A DNA stretch of 64,000 nucleotides from Bradyrhizobium sp. dw_78 (GTDB lineage: Bacteria > Pseudomonadota > Alphaproteobacteria > Rhizobiales > Xanthobacteraceae): positions 186,001-250,000 of the forward strand of contig NZ_JAAVUS010000001.1 in assembly GCF_018449525.1 (NCBI RefSeq). Direction: 5' to 3'. This document shows, piece by piece, positions 43,407 to 52,614 of the stretch. Position numbers and translations under genes: made by a program. Position 1 is the first letter of the stretch. Each line of letters starts with the position of its first letter. A model generated the notes under the pieces. The model was given only the letters and a program-made list of their open reading frames with translations. It ran no database searches and had not been told where the DNA came from.

Positions 43407-44273
43407 TCATGCGCCTGGCAGGGGCATGCTCTCCGCCACTTGCGCCGCGATAAACTCCAGCACGGCTCGCACCGCCGGCACACGGCGAAGATCGGCGTGG
43501 ACGATGAGATAGATATCGCGCGCCGCCCGTTTCAGATCGACGGAGAGGGCCGCGAGTCCCGGATCCCGAGACGCAACGAAACACGGCAAGGCGGCGATGC
43601 CGACGCCGGCCCTGGCCGCGGCAATTTGGGAAGCCAGATCGTTGGCGCGCAACACGATCGGCCGGTCGCCGGCAAAATCGCGCAGCCAAGCCTGTTCCAG
43701 CGCCTGATCCATCGAGGCGTCGTAGGCGATGAACTCCCATTCGGCCTGGGGTTTGTCCTCATAGCCGGGGGCTGCATAAAGCCAGAACTCCATTGTGCCG
43801 ATCTTGCGCGCAACGCTGCTGGCTTCGCGCGGCCGGCTGATCCGCACGGCGAGGTCGGCCTCCTGCTGGCTTAACGAGGCCACCGCCTTATCGCCAAGCA
43901 GGGTAAGGTGCAGGTTCGGATAGAGCCGGCGCAGAACGCCGAGCCTTGGTGCAAGGAACTGGCTGGCAAACAGCGGAGGCGCACTGACCGTCACCATGCC
44001 CGACAGGGGCACATGTTGCGCCCTCACGGCGCGCTCCAGACCGTGGGCCTGACCCTGCATCCCCTGAGCAAGCTCGGCGACGCGACGGCCCGATTCCGTC
44101 AGCACCCAGCGTTTCGGCAACCGCTCGATCAGCGGGCTGCCAAGCGCCTGCTCCAGAGCGGCAACCCGCCGGCCGACGGTGGCGTGATCCACTTTCAAAG
44201 CCCGCGCGGCGCTCGACAAAGTTCCCGACTCGGCCAAGGCAATGAAGTGCCGCATGTCTTCCCAGTCGAACAT
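43407..44273 (-). CDS. LysR-family transcriptional regulator
   Basis: 288 residues. The N-terminal winged helix-turn-helix is DMRHFIALAESGTLSSAARALKVDHATVGRRVAALEQ (about residues 6-42). The effector-binding domain begins near residue 90 (MVTVSAPPLFASQFLAPRLG). It is divergent from the alpha/beta-hydrolase gene at 44413, with 139 bp between starts, the classical arrangement of a LysR regulator and its target. The effector is unknown. Its subgroup usually controls small detoxification or oxidoreductase genes. Confidence 0.93.
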   Translation of the reverse strand: MFDWEDMRHFIALAESGTLSSAARALKVDHATVGRRVAALEQALGSPLIERLPKRWVLTESGRRVAELAQGMQGQAHGLERAVRAQHVPLSGMVTVSAPPLFASQFLAPRLGVLRRLYPNLHLTLLGDKAVASLSQQEADLAVRISRPREASSVARKIGTMEFWLYAAPGYEDKPQAEWEFIAYDASMDQALEQAWLRDFAGDRPIVLRANDLASQIAAARAGVGIAALPCFVASRDPGLAALSVDLKRAARDIYLIVHADLRRVPAVRAVLEFIAAQVAESMPLPGA

Positions 44274-44412
44274 ATGCGCATTTTCTCACAAGGGCTGTGA
44301 AAGGATACCGCATTTTCCTTCTGGAAGTCGAAGCCATGTTCAGTTGGCAAACCCGAGCCATCTCGCGTCATGTCCGTGCGGGCATGGCGCGCTCACAAAG
44401 TGGAGCATTGTC

Positions 44413-45312
44413 ATGTCGACAGTCGAAAACCTGGTGACCAAGACCCGCCGCGACCTGCCGGTCGCCAACGCCGTCGCTGGCCGGTTGACCGCGAACAGCA
44501 TCACCGTCCGGGACGGCGTCGTTCTCTATTACAAGGATTGGGGCGCCGGCCCAGCCGTTGTCCTGAGCCACGGCTATCCGTTGTCATCGGATGCCTGGGA
44601 ATATCAGATGATGTTCCTGCTGCGGCATGGCTATCGCGTGATCGCGCATGACCGGCGTGGCTTCGGGCGTTCCAGCCAACCTGGCCGCGGCTACGACTAC
44701 GACACCTTCGCCGATGATCTGGCGGAGCTGATGGACACGCTCGACCTGAAGGAAGCTACCCTTGTCGGCCATTCAATGGGCGGTGGCGAAGTTGCCCGCT
44801 ACATCGCGCGGCATGGCGAGAAGCGAATTGCAAAGGTCGCGTTGGTCGGCTCCGTCACCCCGTTTCTCCTGAAAACCGCAACCAATCCCGATGGCGCGCC
44901 GATTGAAGTGTTCGACGGCATGCGCGCCGCCGTACAGGCCGACCGTTCGCAGTGGAACAAGGACGTGACGATGCCCTATTACAACTACAACCGTCCCGGC
45001 GCCGCGGTTTCCGAGGGCGTGCGCGACGAATACTGGCGTCAGGGCATGGCGACCGGAATCCTGGCCGCATACGAGGCCATCGGGGCCTTTTCGGCAACGG
45101 ATTTCAGGCAAGACCTCGGCAAGATTAGCGTGCCGACATTGGTTGTCCACGGCAGCGACGACCAGATCGTCCCGGTCGAAATTTCCGGAAACCTGACGGC
45201 GAAGATCGTGAAGAACGCAGAACTCATCGTTTACGAGGGCGGCTCGCACGGCCTGCTGATCACGCAGAAAGACCGGCTGAACGCCGATCTGCTGGCGTTC
45301 ATCAGGTCGTAG
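44413..45312 (+). CDS. Alpha/beta-hydrolase (cofactor-free haloperoxidase/esterase type)
   Basis: 299 residues. The nucleophile elbow is GHSMGGGEV with Ser121, the acid is in VHGSDDQIVP and the His in GGSHGLLITQKDRLN. HGYPLSSDAWEYQM and HDRRGFGRSSQP are typical of the non-haem chloroperoxidase/arylesterase group. The ATG at 44413 has GGAG at good spacing and gives an N-terminal extension of about 25 residues before the family core. There is no obvious secretion signal. It is probably controlled by the divergent LysR regulator. The substrate is not known. Confidence 0.92.
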   Translation: MSTVENLVTKTRRDLPVANAVAGRLTANSITVRDGVVLYYKDWGAGPAVVLSHGYPLSSDAWEYQMMFLLRHGYRVIAHDRRGFGRSSQPGRGYDYDTFADDLAELMDTLDLKEATLVGHSMGGGEVARYIARHGEKRIAKVALVGSVTPFLLKTATNPDGAPIEVFDGMRAAVQADRSQWNKDVTMPYYNYNRPGAAVSEGVRDEYWRQGMATGILAAYEAIGAFSATDFRQDLGKISVPTLVVHGSDDQIVPVEISGNLTAKIVKNAELIVYEGGSHGLLITQKDRLNADLLAFIRS

Positions 45313-45314
45313 TT

Positions 45315-45503
45315 CGTGGGATAGGCTGAGCCCTTGCGAAACGATCGCCTTGCCGCGTTCGCCGAAATGGCCGCCGGTGAAGAAGACGCTGTCTCCGGGC
45401 AATGACGTTACGAGGATCTTCGGTCATGCGGAGATGTCGGCATGATCGCGATGGCCCGGCGAGGTGATGGGTATCGCTGCGCACCAGCCATCCTGCGGGC
45501 TGG
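45315..45503 (+). repeat. Long direct repeat, copy 2
   Basis: Matches 41282-41482 in the same orientation and lies directly after the hydrolase gene. By eye it is roughly three-quarters identical, with small length differences. The terminal hairpin of copy 1 is degenerate here. Confidence 0.75.
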
Positions 45504-45544
45504 CTGGTGCTCAGCGATTTCCGTTCATCTGCATTGCCGCTATT

Positions 45545-47914
45545 TCACCAAGCGTATCGCAGGTTCGCTAGGATGGTTCTCCTGAACCCGTAATAGCAAT
45601 TGATACCGCTGGTGCATGATGAGACGTAGATTTTGTCGAACAGATTTGTTGCATTGAGCGAAACCCGCCAGTGCTTGTCGAAATCATACCGCACCGCTGC
45701 ATCGAACAGGGTGGCCGACGGCACGATCGACGGCGTGTTGAGAAAACCCGGAACGCCCCAGACGTTCGTGGCAGTGCCATAAGTTTCGCCGACATACCGC
45801 ACGCCGCCGCTCAGTCCAAGGCCGGTCAGCTTCCCTTCGTTGAAGGTATAATTGACCCATAGTGAAGCGCTGTCGGCCGGTACGCCGACTGGAACTTTTC
45901 CAACCGTGTCAGTCGTGGGGTTTGCCGCTGTCACGACGTTTTCAAGATGAGTGTAAGCAGCAATCATGCTCAAACTTTTCGTGACATTGGCATGGAGTTC
46001 CAGCTCAGCGCCGCGCGAACGGATCTCGCCGGTCTGAACGCTGTATCCGGCAAAGTTCGGATCGGGAGTCAGCACGTTTTGTTGGGTCAAATTGAAAATT
46101 GAAGCCGTGACAAAACTGTCGAGGCCAACCGGCTGAAACTTCACGCCAGCTTCGTACTGCTGTCCTGTGGTTGGAGCAAACTGTGTTGCAGCATGCGACA
46201 AGCCGATCTGCGGTTGAAACGATGTCGAATAGCTCACGTAGGGCGCGATTCCGTTGTCAAAGTTATGTATTAATCCAGTGCGCCAAGTGAAAGCGTGATC
46301 GTCCTGGCTGCTATTGGTTTTTGCGACCATATCGTTAGAAGCGCTGCTCAGCGCATCGTAACGGCCTCCGATCACGAAGGTCGTCTGATTCCATTTCATC
46401 TGATCCTGAACGTAACCCCCGACCTGATCAGATCTTGTCACGGGAGCGTTCTGTATCGGTGGGACGGTGATGGCCTGCCCATATACTGGGCTGAACATAT
46501 TGATAGAGGGTTCGGCGCCCAACCCAAGTGCAAGGCTGTTACCCGTGGTTTCGTGGATGTCCAGGTTGAGATAATCAATTCCCGCGACGACCTTGTGCTG
46601 GATCGGACCGATCCCAAAATCCAGCTGAGCCTGATTGTCGGTCTGGAAGGCCTTCCGATTAATATTGTCCAGATATGCATAGCGAAGGACCGTGCTCTGG
46701 TCTGCCGATAGAGCAAGATTGCTGCCCGGAACATACAGGTGTTGCTCTTCCATGGTGTTCTCTGAATACCGGACGTTCTGCCGGATGGTCAGCACCTGAT
46801 CAAATTTATGCTCGAAGGAATAGCCGACCGAAGTCTGCTCACGTTTCCACGTATTATAGTTGGGGTCGCCAACGAAGAAATTGGTCGGTATTTGACCGTG
46901 GGGGTTCGGTAACACCGTGCCGAGCGAGGGCAATCCGGCATAAATTCCCAATCCTGGATCATTAATGTAGTTCGCCAGAACGGTGAAACTCGTCGACGCA
47001 TCCGGTCGCCAGGTAATGGCAGGAGCTATGCCGATGCGTTGATCTTTGGTGTAATCCATCTGCGTGTTATCGGTGAGGCCGATGCCGGTGAGGCGGTAGA
47101 GTAGCTGTCCGTCCTTGTCGAGTACGCCTCCCAAATCGAACGATGTCTGCAGGCGATCAAATGTTCCGCCACCGAAGTTTATTTCGTTAATCGGCTTGTC
47201 GGTCGGCAACTTACTGGCAAGGTCGACAAGGCCTCCGGGACTGGATTGGCCATAGAGCACTGAAGCGGGGCCATGAACGATTTCGGCACGCTCCAGAAAA
47301 TAAGGATCGGTTGAGCTAAACGGCGGTAGCTTTAATCCATCAAGATAAATGTCCGGCGCGAAGCCCCGTATCTTCATATATTGATCGGTATAGTGGGCAG
47401 CCGTGCCAAACGGCTCGGGCACGACGCCAGACGAATACCGAAATGCCTCATTCACGGTCTGCGGCTGCTGATCATCAAGCTGCTGACGTGTTACGACTGA
47501 GATGGCCTGCGGAGTTTCGAGCAGTGGCGTATCTGTCTTCGTTCCAGCGACGCTTCTCGTGGCAACGTACCCCGAAACCGCGCTGTTAGCCCGTTGGGCG
47601 GAAGATGGCGATGGAGCGGGAGCTGGTGCGACGGGAAGACTATGCTGCTGCTCTCGCTGTCGGTTCATATTGGCGGCGCGCCGTGACTGCGAATGCGCAG
47701 CTGGTGCCGGTATCAGCCTTTTCTGCGCAGAAGGCGCCTCTACGGTAACCGGCGGCAGAGCCGACTGTGCATTCGCGCGAAGATATGGATTGCACGAAAG
47801 AGAGAGATAACTCACCAGGCTGAGATTTACGCAACGAAACGATTTCTTTCCCCAGAACACAAACACCCCCAAACAAATTCGTTCTGCCTCTGTCACTCGC
47901 GGGATGGCGTTCAC
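45545..47914 (-). CDS. TonB-dependent siderophore receptor
   Basis: Outer-membrane receptor of up to 789 residues. A likely export signal is VNLSLVSYLSLSCNPYLRANAQS, so the true start may lie some 25 codons inside the frame. A Pro/Ala-rich segment follows, then the plug domain with TPLLETPQAISVVTRQQLDDQQPQTVNEAFRYSSGV and VYGQSSPGGLVDLASK-like (here LYGQSSPGGLVDL). The beta-barrel ends FRRTILANLRYAW with a C-terminal aromatic residue. No N-terminal secretin/TonB signalling domain is seen, so it should not use a FecI/FecR system. G/C bias is lower than in the core genes. No siderophore synthesis gene is nearby. Confidence 0.93.
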   Translation of the reverse strand: MNAIPRVTEAERICLGVFVFWGKKSFRCVNLSLVSYLSLSCNPYLRANAQSALPPVTVEAPSAQKRLIPAPAAHSQSRRAANMNRQREQQHSLPVAPAPAPSPSSAQRANSAVSGYVATRSVAGTKTDTPLLETPQAISVVTRQQLDDQQPQTVNEAFRYSSGVVPEPFGTAAHYTDQYMKIRGFAPDIYLDGLKLPPFSSTDPYFLERAEIVHGPASVLYGQSSPGGLVDLASKLPTDKPINEINFGGGTFDRLQTSFDLGGVLDKDGQLLYRLTGIGLTDNTQMDYTKDQRIGIAPAITWRPDASTSFTVLANYINDPGLGIYAGLPSLGTVLPNPHGQIPTNFFVGDPNYNTWKREQTSVGYSFEHKFDQVLTIRQNVRYSENTMEEQHLYVPGSNLALSADQSTVLRYAYLDNINRKAFQTDNQAQLDFGIGPIQHKVVAGIDYLNLDIHETTGNSLALGLGAEPSINMFSPVYGQAITVPPIQNAPVTRSDQVGGYVQDQMKWNQTTFVIGGRYDALSSASNDMVAKTNSSQDDHAFTWRTGLIHNFDNGIAPYVSYSTSFQPQIGLSHAATQFAPTTGQQYEAGVKFQPVGLDSFVTASIFNLTQQNVLTPDPNFAGYSVQTGEIRSRGAELELHANVTKSLSMIAAYTHLENVVTAANPTTDTVGKVPVGVPADSASLWVNYTFNEGKLTGLGLSGGVRYVGETYGTATNVWGVPGFLNTPSIVPSATLFDAAVRYDFDKHWRVSLNATNLFDKIYVSSCTSGINCYYGFRRTILANLRYAW

Positions 47915-48208
47915 TTCACCATCACGGATTTAGAGCCGATTGAATTCGCTCTCGCCAACTTTGCGCACTCGCTCCGCCGCGAAAAAGCATCAGCCCAAAG
48001 CCCGTGTAGCGCGCCACCGCGCGTCGTACATCCAATCGGTCGATTGAATCGCTCTAGACTGCTTTTGGAATGCGAAAGTGTTGCAGATAGAACGCGCGCA
48101 GTTATGAGAAGCTGCCAGCGCGTTGTTCAATCCTGCCAAACCACGCGAAAGGATGCATGGCGTACATTCCGCAAATTGCGCGCGCGAAATGCGCAAGGCG
48201 TAATGAGA
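47915..48208. other. Upstream region of the TonB receptor gene
   Basis: 294 bp between the receptor start and the stop of the AraC-type gene; no gene recognised. An Irr- or Fur-type iron box would be expected here, but none could be called with confidence. GCTCTAGAC near 48050 is only weakly similar to an Irr half-site. Confidence 0.4.
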
Positions 48209-49030
48209 TCACGAATCGATCTGGCGTCCTGCCAGATAACGGGCAGGCGGCTTGCCCATGGCCTTGCGGAACATGGTGACAAAGGCACTAGCGTCCTCAT
48301 AGCCGAGTTCGACCGCCACGGCCCGGACTGACGCTCCTTGGGTCAGGCGCCGCAGCGCGAAGAGGATGTGGAGCTGCTGGCGCCAGCGGCCGAAGCTCAT
48401 GCCGGTCTCGCGTTGCAGGATACGAGCCAAGGTCCGCGGGGCGATGGATGTGCGCTGGCTCCACTCATCCATCGTCGCGCGATCCGAAGGATCGGCCATC
48501 AACGCAGCCGCGATCTTACGCAGCTTGGTGTCGGCCGGCATCGGGAAGTTCAGCTTGTCGACAGGTGCCAGCGACAGTTGGTCGAGCAGCACCGTGGCGA
48601 TCCGGCCATCGGTGCCGTCGACATCGTACAGGACAGGCATCTGGGTGACGTGCAGCAGCAAATGCTCCAGCAACGGCGAGATCGATAGGGTACAGCACTG
48701 CCTCGGCAGCGCTGACGCCGCATCCGGTTCGACGAACAGCCAATACACCTCGACTTCGCCGGAGGCGGTCATACTGTGGGGAAGATTGCCGGGAATCCAG
48801 ACCGCGCAGCGTGGCGGTACGATCCAGACGCCTTTGTCGGCTTCGCAAGTGATGATACCGCGTACGGTCAGGAGAAGCTGCGCCCTACGATGGCTATGGA
48901 CGGCGAGCTCTATGCCCTTGGTGACGATAGCGGCGCCGCCGGCGACGATGGCGCGGGGCACATCCTCAAGAGAAAACGTGCCACGATCAGGGGAGCCGAT
49001 CTCGTTTTCCGCGGGATGATAGAACGGCAT
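48209..49030 (-). CDS. AraC-family transcriptional regulator with cupin domain
   Basis: 273 residues of the same architecture as the regulator at 24.6 kb: a cupin sensor (AVHSHRRAQLLLTVRGIITCE, VPPRCAVWIPGNLPHSM) and a C-terminal double helix-turn-helix (AVELGYEDASAFVTMFRKAMGKPP). It lies upstream of the TonB receptor gene on the same strand with a 294-bp gap. It could regulate that receptor, although AraC regulators of siderophore uptake usually have a different sensor. A target pump, as at 25 kb, is absent. Confidence 0.9.
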   Translation of the reverse strand: MPFYHPAENEIGSPDRGTFSLEDVPRAIVAGGAAIVTKGIELAVHSHRRAQLLLTVRGIITCEADKGVWIVPPRCAVWIPGNLPHSMTASGEVEVYWLFVEPDAASALPRQCCTLSISPLLEHLLLHVTQMPVLYDVDGTDGRIATVLLDQLSLAPVDKLNFPMPADTKLRKIAAALMADPSDRATMDEWSQRTSIAPRTLARILQRETGMSFGRWRQQLHILFALRRLTQGASVRAVAVELGYEDASAFVTMFRKAMGKPPARYLAGRQIDS

Positions 49031-49271
49031 GGCTGGTGATGATCGATCCGAGTGCGATTGACAGATCAGACATATCAGTCCGCGATTGCGACTTTCAACA
49101 CAAGTGTCAATCGGCGTTCAAATTCGGCTATGGCTCACTTTTGAAACGGTTTGGGAGATGTTTGACGCTTTGATTGGGTGAGAATCAGCGTCGATGAGAG
49201 CGAGGCGAACATGCTGACCACTAAGCGATGAAATGTCAGTAAGCGCCGCTCGTGACTTCCGCTGTTGGAAC

Positions 49272-49400
49272 TTTTCAGGCCTTGCGTGATCTCTGACTCG
49301 AGTCCGGAGTGCGTACCGAAGCAGACCTTCGCCGGCCATTCTGAATTTATGAGTTGACGCTCCAAGGCTGGCTCCGCCCGCTGATTTGGGACCTGTCCAG
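49272..49400 (+). repeat. Second direct repeat, copy 2
   Basis: Matches 43045-43171 over its length in the same orientation, with shared GTGCGTACCGAAGC-type and GGCTCCGCCCGCTGATTTGG blocks. It begins an array of unrelated repeats with no gene. Confidence 0.7.
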
Positions 49401-49408
49401 TCCTCTCT

Positions 49409-49800
49409 GCGAAAACATTTTGCTTCACAGCCAGGCCAAATCACTTCCATGTCCTCCGCCATCCCGTTCCCGCAAGAGGGGCGTATCGCGATCGTCACGG
49501 ACGTTGGGCGCGGGATGCGATGGACGCGGCGGCGCGCAAGACGAAGCGCGCTGACGCGGACGGCGAAGCCGTGTGGTCCTGATGTCCCGACGCTGGCATC
49601 AAATTCGCGAAGACGCGTTGCCGCGTCTGGCGGATGACGGTGGCAAGAAAGCCCGGTCGCCGGGGAGAGCGCGGAGTAAGCCGTTAAAACCATTGCGCAG
49701 GGAAGGCCGGATGATCGGTCTGAACCTGTGGTGACTTACTCGTGTGCTTTTTTAGTTGCACGGGGCCGCGGGTGCAGGCTGCACCCGGCTTTCCCTGCGC
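49409..49800. repeat. Dispersed repeat block with terminal inverted repeat
   Basis: The plus-strand translation contains SRSSRTLGAGCDGRGGAQ, which I remember as a spurious protein annotated many times in Bradyrhizobium genomes. To the right, GCAGGGAAGGCCGG (49697-49710) pairs with CCGGCTTTCCCTGC (49785-49798), 13 of 14 positions. An inner hairpin GGGTGCAGGCTGCACCC lies at about 49770-49786. Confidence 0.6.
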
Positions 49801-50108
49801 CCTCTGTCATTGAGGGAGAGGATATTGCACCGGCTCGGGCGCTATCTGCGCCGCGGGAATGCGGATGCGCGTTCTCAGTTGGTCCCGTCATTGCGCGATT
49901 ACGCGTCAGCGCGAAACCTTAGTTGCGCGATGGTGCATCGGGGAATTGCGCGCGACCATTTCGAGGTTCCGGATCGGAGCTTCGCTCCGTCCGGAATGAC
50001 GAACCGAGGATGGATTGCTTCGCAATGACGGTCTGGGATCGGTGGCGCAAGTCATGAAAAAGTGAAAAGCCACGGCACAGTCGATGCGGCATTTGCCGGC
50101 CAGGATTT

Positions 50109-50236
50109 GTCATTCCGGACGGTCCGCGACGCGGACCGATCCGGAATCTCGAAATGATACGGGGAGCCTGTTTCCTCGGGATTCTCCGATGTGCAATTGC
50201 ACATCGGAGTTCACCCTTCAGGCGTTCCGGAATGAC
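50109..50236. repeat. Dispersed palindromic repeat (GTCATTCC family) after phaZ
   Basis: Opens GTCATTCCGGAC and closes GTTCCGGAATGAC, with inner hairpins GGTCCGCGACGCGGACC and GATGTGCAATTGCACATC. It ends 6 bp from the phaZ stop codon and may stabilise the 3' end of that transcript. Confidence 0.75.
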
Positions 50237-50242
50237 GTGGCT

Positions 50243-51466
50243 TCACGAATTGACATGCACGAAATCCCGCAGCAGCGGATAGATCTCGTTGTTCCAGCGC
50301 TTGCCGCTGAACACGCCGTAATGGCCGACGCCGGCCTGCATGTGATGCACCTTGCGATAGGCGCGCACGCCGGTGCAGAGGTCCTGCGCCGCCAGCGTCT
50401 GGCCGATCGAGCAGATGTCGTCCTTTTCGCCCTCGACCGTCATCAGGCCCATGCGCTTGATCGAGGCCGGATTCACCGGGCGGCCGCGATAGGTCAATTT
50501 GCCCTGCGGCAGCAGATGTTCCTGGAACACGTCTCGGATGGTCTCGATGTAGAAATCCGCCGGCAGATCCATCACCGCGAAATATTCATCGTAGAAGGTC
50601 TTGATCACATCGGCCTTCTCCTTCTCGCCCTTGGCGAGAAGATCGGCGAGTTCGATATGCTGCTTGATGTGGCGTTCGAGATTCATCGACACGAAGGCAG
50701 TGAGCTGCACGAAGCCGGGATAGACCTGGCGAAACGCGCCCTTGCACTGAAACGGCACGTAATTGATCATGTTGTCTTCGAACCATGTCAGCGGCTTGCT
50801 CTTGGCGAACTCGTTGACCTTGGTCGGCTGGATGCGGGTGTCGATCGGACCGGCCATCAGCGTCAGCGTCGCCGGCCGCGCCGGATGATCGTCCTCCGAC
50901 ATGATCGCCGCCGCCGCCAGCGCGGACACCGAGGGCTGGCAGATCGCCACCATATGCGCGCGCGGGCCGAGCTGATCCAGGAAGGTGATGAGATGTTCGG
51001 TATATTCGTCGAGGCCGAACTTGCCCCGGTCGAGCGGGATATCGCGCGGATTGTGCCAGTCGGTGATGTAGACGTCGTGGTCCTGCAGCAGCGTCTTCAC
51101 GGTGCCGCGCAGCAGCGTCGCGAAGTGACCGGACATCGGCGCCACCAGCAGCATGCTCGGCTGTTCCGGCGCACCTTCTTTCTTGAAATGCAGCAGCGAA
51201 CCGAACGGCGTCGCGTAGGCGACTTCCTCGGTCACCTTCAGTTCGCGGTTGCCGACCATGACCGTGTCGATGCCGTAAGGCGGACGGCTATAGGTGAGGG
51301 AGGAGCGGGAGATCAACTCCAGCGCGGCCGCGAGCCGTCCAAACAATTTGTCGGAAAGGCCCTGTGGAACGAGGTTGAGATATTTCAGCGCCGCCGCCGC
51401 ACTGCTCCGCCACGGCGCGGTCAGATCCATATGGTTCTGATAGGCCTGATACAACATCGACGCCAT
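50243..51466 (-). CDS. phaZ: Intracellular poly(3-hydroxybutyrate) depolymerase
   Basis: 407-residue alpha/beta-hydrolase-fold enzyme that degrades storage PHB granules in the cytoplasm. Recognised from MLYQAYQNHMDLTAPWRSSA, VAPMSGHFATLLRGTVKTLL, YITDWHNPRDIPLDRGKF and the C-terminal HMQAGVGHYGVFSGKRWNNEIYP. The lipase-box position has AICQPSVSA, with Cys (about residue 176) in place of Ser, as in the Ralstonia PhaZ1 type. The ATG at 51466 was chosen; MLYQ at 51457 is equally possible. It is divergent from the GST gene. Confidence 0.95.
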   Translation of the reverse strand: MASMLYQAYQNHMDLTAPWRSSAAAALKYLNLVPQGLSDKLFGRLAAALELISRSSLTYSRPPYGIDTVMVGNRELKVTEEVAYATPFGSLLHFKKEGAPEQPSMLLVAPMSGHFATLLRGTVKTLLQDHDVYITDWHNPRDIPLDRGKFGLDEYTEHLITFLDQLGPRAHMVAICQPSVSALAAAAIMSEDDHPARPATLTLMAGPIDTRIQPTKVNEFAKSKPLTWFEDNMINYVPFQCKGAFRQVYPGFVQLTAFVSMNLERHIKQHIELADLLAKGEKEKADVIKTFYDEYFAVMDLPADFYIETIRDVFQEHLLPQGKLTYRGRPVNPASIKRMGLMTVEGEKDDICSIGQTLAAQDLCTGVRAYRKVHHMQAGVGHYGVFSGKRWNNEIYPLLRDFVHVNS

Positions 51467-51534
51467 CCAACTGCCCCCGCGCTTTATTGCTATGCAATAT
51501 CGAAGCCAAAGCAGAGTCAATCAGCCTTGCAAAC

Positions 51535-51550
51535 TGGCACGTCGCTTGCT
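51535..51550 (+). promoter_or_regulatory. Sigma-54-type promoter pointing at the GST gene
   Basis: TGGCACGTCGCTTGCT matches TGGCACG-N4-TTGCW with correct spacing. It lies in the 171-bp gap between the divergent phaZ and GST genes and reads toward GST, with the start of transcription expected near 51560, about 78 bp before the ATG. There is no independent evidence that it is used. Confidence 0.6.
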
Positions 51551-51637
51551 GAATAAAACATGTGAAGCATAAACTATGGGCATTTGCCGGGTGTCCGCGC
51601 ATGGCCCGGCAGGCGTTCAGCGTGAGGGAAAGGCCCA

Positions 51638-52291
51638 ATGGCGAAAGCGACACTGACCATCAGCAGCAAGAATTATTCGTCGTGGTCGCTGCGTGGCTGG
51701 CTGCTGACCAAATTCTCCGGCCTGGAGTTCGACGAGATCGTCACCGCGCCCGACGACGCTTCCGCGCGGGCCGAGATCCTGTTGCTGTCCTCATCGATCC
51801 TGGTGCCGTGCTTGCGGCACGACGGCGCCACCGTCTGGGATACGCTGGCGATCGCCGAATATCTCAATGAGACCATGCCGCAGGCCGGGCTGTTGCCGGC
51901 GGACCGTATCCAGCGGGCGCATTGCCGCTCGATCTGCGGCGAGATTCATTCGGGTTTCACGACGCTGCGCGCCTCGTTGCCGGTCAATCTGAAAGGCCAC
52001 TTTCCCAAGTTTAAGATCTGGTCGCGCGCGCAGGCCGATATCGACCGGGTCTGCGCCATCTGGCGCGAGTGCCTGGCCACATCCGGCGGGCCGTTCCTGT
52101 TCGGCGAACGCAGCATGGCGGACGCCATGTACGCGCCGGTGGTGACGCGCTTCATGACCTATGACGTGACGCTGGAGCCGGGTCTTGCGGCCTACGCCGG
52201 CACGATCATGGCGATGCCCGAGATGCAGGAATGGATCGAAGCCGCCAAGGCCGAGCCCGCCGAGATCGAGGAGCTCGAGGTTGAATATTAG
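51638..52291 (+). CDS. Glutathione S-transferase family protein
   Basis: 217 residues. An N-terminal thioredoxin-like domain with SSKNYSSWSLRGWLL (the SSW/Ser active-site region at about residues 9-23), LVPCLRHDGATVWDTLAIAEYL (cis-Pro and the ES/DT glutathione contact) and an all-helical C-terminal domain. This is the group often named after E. coli YfcF or zeta-like GSTs. The substrate is unknown. It is divergent from phaZ and has a sigma-54-like promoter upstream. Confidence 0.9.
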   Translation: MAKATLTISSKNYSSWSLRGWLLTKFSGLEFDEIVTAPDDASARAEILLLSSSILVPCLRHDGATVWDTLAIAEYLNETMPQAGLLPADRIQRAHCRSICGEIHSGFTTLRASLPVNLKGHFPKFKIWSRAQADIDRVCAIWRECLATSGGPFLFGERSMADAMYAPVVTRFMTYDVTLEPGLAAYAGTIMAMPEMQEWIEAAKAEPAEIEELEVEY

Positions 52292-52614
52292 GCAGGCTGC
52301 GCGCCGGGCTGCCCGTTCCAACGGCCCAAGCGCAGGGCAGGCGGTGCTTACCTTGATGCCACGAAAGGCCCGGCCGGAACGGTGGACCCGACCTCGCGGC
52401 GGTGCGGGTGGAAATTAGCTCGTTCAAAATTTCGGATGGCGTCCAGCGGCTTCATCGCCCCCGGCTCGCCTTCCCGTTGCAATTGCCGCGCTGCAACCCG
52501 GCTGGCGCGATTTTCGCATAGCCTCATGCAGCTGTGAACGCCGCGATCCGGCGCTGCCAAAAAATTGGACGCCGATTCTGGTCGCGACCGCACGCGCAAA
52601 CGGTGGAGGCCGTC

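Larger units (their letters stand above)
49031..50242. other. 1.2-kb non-coding mosaic of repeats
   Basis: No credible gene. From left to right: a direct repeat (49272-49400), a repeat block that translates into a familiar spurious protein (49409-49640), an inverted repeat (49697-49798), a partial GTCATTCC-type unit (49957-50002) and a full one (50109-50236). Open frames across this stretch run through the repeats and are not believed. Confidence 0.7.

Noticed and set aside
41282..45503. Insertion sequence or integrative element between the direct repeats
   Set aside because: No transposase, integrase, tRNA target or terminal inverted repeats were seen.
49118..49693. 191-codon open frame on the minus strand
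   Set aside because: Crosses two unrelated repeats; the translation is the kind of spurious product typical of dispersed repeats.
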